This document shows positions 47,191 through 54,417 of a stretch of 64,000 nt of DNA, piece after piece; the first letter of the stretch is position 1, and each line of letters opens with the position of its first letter. Made by a program: the position numbers and the translations under genes. Source of the stretch: Bifidobacterium aquikefiri (GTDB lineage: Bacteria > Actinomycetota > Actinomycetes > Actinomycetales > Bifidobacteriaceae); NCBI RefSeq assembly GCF_002259795.1, contig NZ_MWXA01000003.1, forward strand, positions 62,001 to 126,000, read 5' to 3'. Under the pieces are notes generated by a model. That model saw only the letters and a list, made by a program, of their open reading frames with translations, was not told the DNA's origin and made no database searches.

Positions 47191-48516
47191 TCAGAGGGCG
47201 ATCTGCGTGAGCACAGGCTTCTCAGTGCCTTCCTTGATCTGTTTGAAGCCGGTGAAGGCGAGCAGCAGTGATGTGAGCGCCAAGACGGTGACTACAATGA
47301 ATCCTCCATGTGAGCCACTCATATCAATGAATTGCCCGGCTATGGCGGAACCGACGGAAGCGCCGATCGAATTCATGGCACCCATCCATGACACACCCTC
47401 GGTAAAGCGCGCAGGAGAGACCAGGTGCAAGATCAGCTGATTTCCGTTGATCCACGTGGGAGCCTGGCACACACCGATAAGCAGATAGATAATCATGATT
47501 ACCCAGATGTGCTTTGCGAACAGGAAGCAGCCAATGCCAAGATTGACGACGATCAGGCACACATAGAAACGCTTCCACAGTGGTATCAGCCAGTTCTTGG
47601 CACCATATACGACCGCCCCCAGTAACGAGCTGAACGAGAAGCATGCGAAGACAAAACCGGTCATCTGCTCTGCATTGTGTTCACGTGTGAACGCAATGAT
47701 CGAAATGGCAGCGGCACTCTGGAATGCTCCGAGCCCAAACCACGTGACGCAAATTGCAATCAAACCTGGACCCCAGATGGATTTCTGCTTTTTGCCGCCC
47801 TGCAGTATGGCCGCCTTCGTCGCTTCCTGATCGCGATATTGCTTGCGCGTGATCCCGCTTTGGCGTGCATGCTGCGTCTGTGAAGGGGGCTCTGTGCTCA
47901 TCTCGGAAAGGACCATGATTGCCCCAATGACCACGCACAGACCTGTGAATGAGAATGCCAGAATACCTGAAATGACAGCCAAAATGGATGCCAGCGGATT
48001 GCCGATGACCCACATGCATTCATCGAACACGCCCGAGAGAGACAGTGCCCTATCGGTTTGGACTCGATCGCCTTTCAGTATGTATGTCCAACGACCGCGG
48101 CTCATCGCGCCCCACGGCGGAATCGCAGCCAGGAAGGGGGTGATTGCATAGAGCACCCAGATGGGGGCTTGAGACGTGATTGCGGTAATCAGCAGCATTG
48201 CAGCAACGACCCAGACAATCACGGTTGGAATCGCAATTTCACGTTGTCCGAATTTGTCGACGAGTTTTCCCAGCAACGGGCTCGCAACCGAAAGTGCTAT
48301 TGCCTGAATTGCGGTGAGCATGCCAGCGAGAAAATAACTGCCATAATAATGCTGAACAGAAATCGTTATGGTCATGCCGACCATTGGGAAAGGCATGGAA
48401 GCTATGACCGAGCCGATGGCAAACCGTGCCGTATGAGGTTTGCGAAGTAGCTCGGCGTATCCACCAAATAGACGATGATTGATGTCACGTATCGCAGCGC
48501 TCATGCTGTTGCTCAT
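47191..48516 (-). CDS. Major facilitator superfamily transporter
   Basis: The 441-residue protein has about 12 hydrophobic segments, with the MFS loop signature GKLVDKFGQREIAIPT between helices 2 and 3 and a long cytoplasmic middle loop (STEPPSQTQHARQSGITRKQYRDQE). A GGAAGGGG lies about 12 bases upstream of the ATG. It is most like drug or sugar efflux carriers, but I cannot name a substrate. It is divergent from the histidine phosphatase gene. Confidence 0.85.
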   Translation of the reverse strand: MSNSMSAAIRDINHRLFGGYAELLRKPHTARFAIGSVIASMPFPMVGMTITISVQHYYGSYFLAGMLTAIQAIALSVASPLLGKLVDKFGQREIAIPTVIVWVVAAMLLITAITSQAPIWVLYAITPFLAAIPPWGAMSRGRWTYILKGDRVQTDRALSLSGVFDECMWVIGNPLASILAVISGILAFSFTGLCVVIGAIMVLSEMSTEPPSQTQHARQSGITRKQYRDQEATKAAILQGGKKQKSIWGPGLIAICVTWFGLGAFQSAAAISIIAFTREHNAEQMTGFVFACFSFSSLLGAVVYGAKNWLIPLWKRFYVCLIVVNLGIGCFLFAKHIWVIMIIYLLIGVCQAPTWINGNQLILHLVSPARFTEGVSWMGAMNSIGASVGSAIAGQFIDMSGSHGGFIVVTVLALTSLLLAFTGFKQIKEGTEKPVLTQIAL

Positions 48517-48728
48517 GGTGCCACATGCCCCTTCCTGGAGTGTTGGTTTATGAAAAATATTTCCCCTTCAAGATCAGGTTCAGCGCCTGATTCATTGTCT
48601 GATACTATGTTCCGCGTACGCTTAGACCATGTTCGCTGGTCACTTGCATTGGGCGTGTTGAAGTCTTGGCGACGCTGCACACGCGGTGAACGCGCTATAC
48701 GATAGGTTTAATTCTTTGGAGGTCACTG

Positions 48729-49391
48729 GTGCCAACCACAACCGTGAATTTCGTCCGTCATGGTGAGGTTTTCAATCCTCGGCATGTGCTCTATGAGAGA
48801 CTACCAGGATTCCACCTCTCAGATCATGGCAAGGAGATGGTGCAGGCATCGGCTTCATTCATCGCGCACAATGAGGGGATGCGTGCAGCCACGGCACTGT
48901 ATTCCTCACCCTTGGACCGCACTCGTGAAACAGCCGAAATCATCGAGGCTACCGTCGATCCTGTGCGGGAAGCTTTGGGTTTGCAAGATTTTCAAATAAC
49001 CTTCGACCCACGTCTGATTGAGGCAGGCAACGAATTCCGGGGCACCCGCATTGGCTACGGTAAAGGGGCGCTCTGGCGACGCAAGAACATCGTGCTGCTA
49101 CGCAACCTGCGGCGACCCAGTTGGGGAGAGACATATCAGCAGATTGCGGCTCGAGTCAAGGACTTCACCTTCGAGAAGGTACAGGAGCATCCCGGTCAGC
49201 AGATCATTGTCGTCAGCCATGAATCGCCGATATGGACTTTCAGACATCTGATGGAGACCGGTCACCCCGAGCACAATATGCTGCGCCGCAACACCGATTT
49301 GGCATCGATCACCTCGCTCGAGTTCGATAGTGATACCTGTGCGCTCATCAAAGTCTCGTATGTGAGTCCTGCCGCCGGAATGATTCGCTGA
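48729..49391 (+). CDS. Histidine phosphatase (phosphoglycerate mutase-like)
   Basis: The 220-residue protein starts at a GTG supported by GGAGG. It has the active-site NFVRHGEVFNP (His nucleophile), SSPLDRTRETAEII (second Arg region), FDPRLIEAGNEF (acid) and IIVVSHESPIW (second His). These are the marks of the histidine phosphatase branch 1. The long inserted middle (TRIGYGKGALWRRKN) suggests a phosphatase rather than a glycolytic mutase. Substrate is not readable. Confidence 0.88.
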   Translation: MPTTTVNFVRHGEVFNPRHVLYERLPGFHLSDHGKEMVQASASFIAHNEGMRAATALYSSPLDRTRETAEIIEATVDPVREALGLQDFQITFDPRLIEAGNEFRGTRIGYGKGALWRRKNIVLLRNLRRPSWGETYQQIAARVKDFTFEKVQEHPGQQIIVVSHESPIWTFRHLMETGHPEHNMLRRNTDLASITSLEFDSDTCALIKVSYVSPAAGMIR

Positions 49392-49414
49392 AAAATCTAT
49401 CTGGAGCAATGTGA

Positions 49415-49440
49415 CAATAATGCGCATGGCATGATTGTTT
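49415..49440 (+). terminator. Weak terminator-like hairpin
   Basis: CAATAATGC (49415-49423) and GCATGATTG (49429-49437) form a stem with one mismatch followed by TTTC. It lies 24 bases after the histidine phosphatase stop. Confidence 0.35.
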
Positions 49441-49499
49441 CTCATGACCGTTTGGGGATACTCTTGAACAGCACAAGAGTGTTGGGCAAGGGAGCAAAA

Positions 49500-50384
49500 A
49501 TGACATTCGTTATGAAAGATACCGATATTGCGAGAGTTGCGCTGCTTCAGCCGATTCGCGATGCCGCTGGAGCAGGTGCACGACTATTGGAACTGTGGCC
49601 GTTGCAGACAGCTCTGGCAATGGATAATGATGCTAAGTACACCGAGGATCTGCAGGTTCGTGTGACTCGCGAGATTGCCCGTTTGCTCACTGGCGAGGAT
49701 GTGACGATAGCCGATGCGGAATTCGTGTATGAAGGTGCGACCAGCATCCCGGGACGACCTCAGCCGATAGTCGATGCCACTCTGGCCGCGAATGAGGCAT
49801 ATGAGAACATAACGGAGTATTCGACAACGGCAGACACCCAGCTCGTCATGGCATCGGCAGGCGATCTGGGAGTGGGGTGGTCTGAGGATCAGATCGAGAA
49901 GGTCGCAGAAGCCGTTGAAACCATCAGTACATATCTCACCCCTGATGGGAAGCCCTTGGAAGCCGTAGCAAGCCTTGAAGCGGTTTCTCAGCGATTGGCG
50001 AGTGCTCTGGTTGCCTTCTGCGGCATGGTGCAGTTGCTTGATATTTCTGATGACAAGGGCAGCCAGAAGGCATTGCCATGTGTCTTGTTCCTGAGCGAAC
50101 TCAATGAAAGGCTGGGGCTTCCACAGGTTTTTGTGAGCGAGCGAGAGTTGCGTGAATTTGTCAAGATTCTGGATAATTCCAAGCAAAAGGCAGTTGAGAC
50201 TGCTCAATATCTTGCTCCACTGATTGAGGCCGAATGGGAAAACCATCGCGACAAGGTTCTCTGGGATCCCGATCAGGCCAAGAAAGATGCCAAGGCTGAG
50301 GATGAGCGAAAAAATAAGGCAGCCTTGGCTGCAAAGTTCGCTCACGTCAAGGACGATGAGACCAAGAAGCCGGTTGAACTGTAA
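49500..50384 (+). CDS. Conserved-looking protein of unknown function
   Basis: I start at 49500 (294 residues, MTFVMKDTDIARVALLQ) behind AAGGGAG; an earlier in-frame ATG at 49431 has no such site. The protein is soluble, acidic and mostly alpha-helical by composition, with no signal or membrane segment. It has an Ala/Glu-rich middle (DQIEKVAEAVETISTYL) and a charged C-terminal stretch of about 35 residues (DQAKKDAKAEDERKNKAALAAKF) likely to be a single helix. It may be cytosolic. I recognise no domain. Codon use matches its neighbours. Confidence 0.75.
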   Translation: MTFVMKDTDIARVALLQPIRDAAGAGARLLELWPLQTALAMDNDAKYTEDLQVRVTREIARLLTGEDVTIADAEFVYEGATSIPGRPQPIVDATLAANEAYENITEYSTTADTQLVMASAGDLGVGWSEDQIEKVAEAVETISTYLTPDGKPLEAVASLEAVSQRLASALVAFCGMVQLLDISDDKGSQKALPCVLFLSELNERLGLPQVFVSERELREFVKILDNSKQKAVETAQYLAPLIEAEWENHRDKVLWDPDQAKKDAKAEDERKNKAALAAKFAHVKDDETKKPVEL

Positions 50385-50412
50385 AAGTCATGCTTGTTCA
50401 GTTCCCGATATC

Positions 50413-50516
50413 GAGTTTTGTGGCAATTTCAAAGTATGCAACGCTCAAAAGTATTGCAACGGCATTGGAATCGTGCCGATTTCAGAGCTTTATACTTTGA
50501 AATTGCCACAAAACTC
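50413..50516. repeat. 104-bp intergenic palindromic element, copy B
   Basis: The 25-base arm beginning GAGTTTTGTGGCAATTTC (50413-50437) is perfectly complementary to 50492-50516. The centre (about 54 bases) has its own smaller dyad (GGCATTGGAATCGTGCC). It sits between two convergent genes, the unknown gene and the DUF805 gene. Arm sequence is nearly that of copy A. Confidence 0.85.
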
Positions 50517-50548
50517 AAATCGTGATGTGGAACGGGCGAATTTGCCGT

Positions 50549-51763
50549 TCACCTCATGGGATTCTGCGGATATTGTGGGTTTTGATCTGACGACTGACCC
50601 TGCTGAGTGGGAGTATTCCCTGCATATGGAGGGTTTTGAAGATTCTGCTGGTTTGGCATGAACGGCGCATCCTGTGGATTCAGGTTTACATCGAAACGTG
50701 CGCCTTCAGGCTTGCTTGACAAACACATGAGTACGATTCCGCTCACACTCGCGCCGAGTAGAATCAACAGGCTCAGGATAAAGGGAACGGCGACACTGGC
50801 AATGACTCGTCCAACCATTGCAGAGCCCATTGAACTGCCGTACGCGCTTCCAGCAGACATTACACCACCTACGACTGCAACAATCATGATGACACCACCT
50901 ACGACTGCAACAATCATGATGACACCACCCAGGATGGAAAGTGCCAAGGGGAGGAAATACCACCAACCGCTCAAGTTTGCATCATGCAGTCGGCGTACTG
51001 CAATGGCAATTGACGGAACCAATACAGCCAATGACCACAGCACGCTCAAGGCATCAGCAATGTGATTTCCCATAGCGGAAAAAATTATTGATATTGCCAA
51101 TGACACCACCGTGGTGAAGAGGTATGCCCACCAGTATTCACTGCGTGATGCTCGGCCAGAGAAAACTGCATATTTCTTGAAGAATCGGATGATGGCATCC
51201 TTGAGGCTGATGCCGTACCACGGGCGATCAATCGGAGGATTGAATCCAAATCGATTGCCTTGTGCATCGAATTGCGGAGGAGTCTGCGGGAATTGTGGAT
51301 TTGGAGCCCACTGGCCATTTTCGCCTGGCATAGTGTTCCGGTAAGCATTGTTGTTCCGATAACCGTTGTTCGGATATTCGCTGCCGAGATATTCCTGAGC
51401 TGGCTGGCCATATTGTGGCTGTTGTGGCTGCTGCGAAGCCCCATACTGTCCGTATTGAGGCTGGGATTGTGATTGTGGCTGACCGTCGTATTGGTATTGA
51501 CCGTATTCTGGTTGCTCGGCATTGCCTTGCTGCTGATTGTCTGCAAACTGGCCTGATGGCGCATATTGTCCACTGGTTGGATTCTGCCCGTATTGTGGAC
51601 TTTCTCCATGTGGAGAGCCATCTCCAAATTGTGGAGTCTCACTAGCGCTGTGCCCTGACTCATGTGGAGCGTCTGAATTCTGCGGTGTTGCCCTTGGTGT
51701 CTCTGACTGCTCTTCTGATGAGGAATCCTCATCGAAATTCTGATTCTGATATGGGTTGCTCAT
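50549..51763 (-). CDS. DUF805 membrane protein with a long Gln/Pro-rich N-terminal region
   Basis: Of 404 residues, the first 180 or so are low-complexity, rich in Gln, Pro, Tyr, Gly and Asn (QPQYGQYGASQQPQQPQYGQ). The DUF805 part (about 182-370) begins PWYGISLKDAIIRFFKKYAVFSGRASRSEYWW and has the marker RRLHDANLSGWWYFL with several helices. A copy-number tandem repeat lies in a loop (10-residue unit GGVIMIVAVV, twice). DUF805 proteins are small membrane proteins of unknown role. The tail returns to Pro/Asn/Gln. Expansion of repeats makes its length variable. Confidence 0.85.
   Translation of the reverse strand: MSNPYQNQNFDEDSSSEEQSETPRATPQNSDAPHESGHSASETPQFGDGSPHGESPQYGQNPTSGQYAPSGQFADNQQQGNAEQPEYGQYQYDGQPQSQSQPQYGQYGASQQPQQPQYGQPAQEYLGSEYPNNGYRNNNAYRNTMPGENGQWAPNPQFPQTPPQFDAQGNRFGFNPPIDRPWYGISLKDAIIRFFKKYAVFSGRASRSEYWWAYLFTTVVSLAISIIFSAMGNHIADALSVLWSLAVLVPSIAIAVRRLHDANLSGWWYFLPLALSILGGVIMIVAVVGGVIMIVAVVGGVMSAGSAYGSSMGSAMVGRVIASVAVPFILSLLILLGASVSGIVLMCLSSKPEGARFDVNLNPQDAPFMPNQQNLQNPPYAGNTPTQQGQSSDQNPQYPQNPMR
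50862..50930. repeat. In-gene tandem repeat, 30-bp unit
   Basis: Two identical 30-base units (50862-50891, 50892-50921) and a partial third give GGVIMIVAVV twice in the DUF805 protein. Perfect identity suggests recent slippage; the reading frame is kept because the unit is a multiple of three. Confidence 0.85.
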
Positions 51764-51927
51764 GTGTGCTCCTCACAGTAATGCTTGGCATGCCAAGCCT
51801 TATCACTTCTGAACCATTCTCCCAGCTTCTGTCAACGAAGTACAGCGTGGCGCTCGAATACCATTGAATGAATCACCTCAAACGTTTGCATGCGCAAGTG
51901 ATGGTAGGTGTGTGTCACGAAGGCATC

Positions 51928-51958
51928 GACAGTCTGTGCAGTTGACAGTCTGTGCAGT
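51928..51958. repeat. Short tandem duplication
   Basis: GACAGTCTGTGCAGT occurs twice in a row between the DUF805 gene and the ABC permease gene (51928-51958, with one extra base). Function unknown; it may be slippage. Confidence 0.6.
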
Positions 51959-52018
51959 CATCTGTGCCAGTCAGCGCGATAAAGGAACAATGGTGCGGGG
52001 TGTAACGCGGAATAACGC

Positions 52019-52864
52019 CTATTCGTCGCAGGATCCAATGGAGAGACGTTCGATGACACTGATGAGACCGAGCAGAATCGCGGTGAGCACGGCAATGACA
52101 AGCGTTGCGGAAAAGATCAATGGCGTACGGAACGAGTTGAATGCAGCCTGAAGCCAGATGCCGAGACCGTTGCGGGCACCGAGATATTCTGCAGTGGCCG
52201 CTGTGGAAAATACATATGCTGCGCTGATGCGCATACCGCTGAAAATCTGGCGCGATGCAACACGAAGTGTCACATGCCATAATGTCCACCAGGGCGTGGC
52301 TCCACATGTGAGCGCCACATCCTCATAGAAGCGCGGTACGGCCATCATCCCTCGGTATGTCTGCACTGTTATGGGGAAGATTGCGAACACCGCGGTAATG
52401 ACTACCTTGCCTATGGGTTCGAATCCGAACCAGATAATGAAGAGTGGGGCAATTGTGATCAGTGGAACCGTCTGAGCGATTGCCAGCAGAGGATATGCTG
52501 CATCATGAACGCTGCGCCAATAGAACATTGCGATACCGAGCGCTATGCCAACAATCGCGGCAATGATGAATCCAAATATACCCTCATAGGCGGTGATGAA
52601 CGTTGCTGGAAGCAAGGTAGACCATGAGTCCACAGTTGATTCGACGATTTGGCTTGGTGAAGACAGCACCCGTGGAGAGATAGAGCCGCATGCCACCCAC
52701 AGTTGCCACAAGACAAGCAGCACGACTGTCGTAAGTATGGCAGTCATTGCTGCTCGCCACCATAACGCGCGACTGTGCGATACGCGTGTTCTCCACGTGT
52801 GTTCCTGCCAACCTTGTCTGCGGTTGGCAGAGGACGCATCGTCATGATTCGTCGGAAGTCTCAT
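52019..52864 (-). CDS. ABC importer permease (NitT/TauT or pyrimidine-precursor type)
   Basis: The 281-residue protein has a basic N-terminal tail then six hydrophobic segments and the EAA-like loop TCGATPWWTLWHVTLRVASRQIFSGMRISAAY, typical of the binding-protein-dependent permease of the NitT/TauT/ThiX group. It starts 33 bases after the lipoprotein gene stop, so they form a unit. No ATPase gene lies beside it. Substrate follows from the partner (see the binding protein). Confidence 0.88.
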   Translation of the reverse strand: MRLPTNHDDASSANRRQGWQEHTWRTRVSHSRALWWRAAMTAILTTVVLLVLWQLWVACGSISPRVLSSPSQIVESTVDSWSTLLPATFITAYEGIFGFIIAAIVGIALGIAMFYWRSVHDAAYPLLAIAQTVPLITIAPLFIIWFGFEPIGKVVITAVFAIFPITVQTYRGMMAVPRFYEDVALTCGATPWWTLWHVTLRVASRQIFSGMRISAAYVFSTAATAEYLGARNGLGIWLQAAFNSFRTPLIFSATLVIAVLTAILLGLISVIERLSIGSCDE

Positions 52865-52897
52865 ACCCGATCCTGCCTCTGTGATTGCCGTTGAAGG

Positions 52898-53989
52898 TCA
52901 TTGTTCTGCGACTGCTGCCGCCTTTGTCGCATAGGCGTTCGTGGCAAGGTCTGAAGCCTGTGGGGCATCGCTGCCCACCTTGCCCTTTGCATCCTTATAG
53001 GTTCCTGCCTTGTACTGGAAGTCAAGATAATCCTGGGCCTGAGCCATGTTGACTGTTCCCGGCAGACTGGTTGAGCCGGTAGATGTGGTCCAATATCCCT
53101 TGGATGCGATTTCCTCCATTGACTTATGAGCAAGCTTGGAGCTTAAGTTTGCCTCTTTTGCCCCGCTGACAAGCATGCTTGCCGCCTTGTCGGGGTGAGC
53201 CAAGGCATAGTCGTAGCCCTTCATGGTGGCATTGAGGAAGCGTTGCAATGCTTGAGCATTGCCTTTCTTGACAAGCCAGCTGCGCTTGACTGCAAAACCG
53301 AGCTGATCCGGGTTCCCGGGCACGCCCCAGTCAGATGCCACGAAGCAATGCAACGCCGGACCGTTCAGTTCGCTTTCAACGTTTTCCCACGTTGCATAGA
53401 AACCGCCGAAGTCTCCTTTGCCGCTGGTCAGAGTATCAAAGGTATTCGTTCCAGCAGTTGCGGTCTCGATATTGCCGGTTCCGCCGGCATATCTGATCAT
53501 CTGGCGCACTACTGCGGTTTGCTCTGCCGAGCCGAAGCTGACAAAGGTCTTGCCGTCCAGATCCTTCGGGGTCTTGATGTCCGTTCTTGATGCGAGTGCA
53601 CACCAGCGAGCCACGGGTTTCTGCGTCAGATCAAACACGAATTTCAAAGAGCTGCCCTGTGTGTTGAATGCCGCCACATTGCTTAAGGTGGTGAAACCAA
53701 TGTCAGCCACGCCATTTTCCACAGAGGTCTCTGCGCCTGCCTGAGCGGTTGGCAGAATATCGACCTTGACATGCTCTGCACTGTAATATCCCAGCCGCTG
53801 TGCGACGTAGAGACCGATATGATTGGTGTTTGGTGTCCAGTCAAGCATGAATGAAATATTGGCGTTCCCATTGGAATCATCTGACGATTCGTCTGTTGCT
53901 GCACCGCATGATGCCAAGGCGATCACCGTTGACATCGCAACTGCGCATGCCAGTACCTTGTGCAATGTTCGAGCTGAAATTCTCCACAC
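52898..53989 (-). CDS. Substrate-binding lipoprotein, ThiY/THI5-like
   Basis: I choose the GTG at 53989 (363 residues, AAGGTG upstream), which places the signal WRISARTLHKVLACAVAMSTVIALASC directly at the N-terminus with a lipobox LASC; the frame opens at 54094. After the Cys the mature part starts with SFMLDWTPNTNHIGLYVAQRLGYY, the strong signature of NMT1/THI5-type proteins that bind pyrimidine precursors of thiamine (or riboflavin in relatives). GVADIGFTTLSNVA and WENVESELNG fit the same fold. I looked for a TPP or FMN riboswitch upstream and saw none. The ligand is a family-level inference. Confidence 0.8.
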   Translation of the reverse strand: MWRISARTLHKVLACAVAMSTVIALASCGAATDESSDDSNGNANISFMLDWTPNTNHIGLYVAQRLGYYSAEHVKVDILPTAQAGAETSVENGVADIGFTTLSNVAAFNTQGSSLKFVFDLTQKPVARWCALASRTDIKTPKDLDGKTFVSFGSAEQTAVVRQMIRYAGGTGNIETATAGTNTFDTLTSGKGDFGGFYATWENVESELNGPALHCFVASDWGVPGNPDQLGFAVKRSWLVKKGNAQALQRFLNATMKGYDYALAHPDKAASMLVSGAKEANLSSKLAHKSMEEIASKGYWTTSTGSTSLPGTVNMAQAQDYLDFQYKAGTYKDAKGKVGSDAPQASDLATNAYATKAAAVAEQ

Positions 53990-54307
53990 GATACACCTTG
54001 CTTCCCGCGCTCTTGAAGCGCAAAGTCCTCGCATATGAAGCGTGGCAAGGGAAGGTGAGGAGCCCGCGCGACGATTCACATGCATATGTGACACACCGTG
54101 TCTCGCATCTGCCAGTCAGGCGATGCTTACCGGGTATCATCGATATCTGCTATCTTTGGCACGGCTGCTGCCACCAACCGCGCGAACGTCTTACAGTATA
54201 GAGCGAGGCACTCCCCGTGGGATCGGTGTGGGCCTGCAAAGTAATAGATGCGTATTCGGGGTGCCATTGGCGACACTCCGTTCAAGGGCTTCAGCGAGTA
54301 GCAATGA

Positions 54308-54354
54308 ACACTATATCTAGTGATGAATTTGCGAAACAGGCATCTATATAGTGA
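54308..54354 (+). promoter_or_regulatory. Two NrdR boxes upstream of nrdD
   Basis: ACACTATATCTAGTGA (54308-54323) and GGCATCTATATAGTGA (54339-54354) match the NrdR box pattern, and their starts are 31 bases apart, about three helical turns, as expected for a NrdR pair. They lie about 65 bases upstream of the nrdD start. A repressing role is inferred from NrdR biology; the nrdR gene is not in the window. Confidence 0.8.
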
Positions 54355-54417
54355 TTTCGATGGTAATGTTGCGGTGGAAGTAATAAATCACATACATGTA
54401 GTTTTGGGGTGAAGGTT

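Noticed and set aside
53990-54300. Possible thiamine or FMN riboswitch before the ThiY-like gene
   Set aside because: No TPP conserved blocks (such as CTGAGA on the minus strand) and no RFN core were found.
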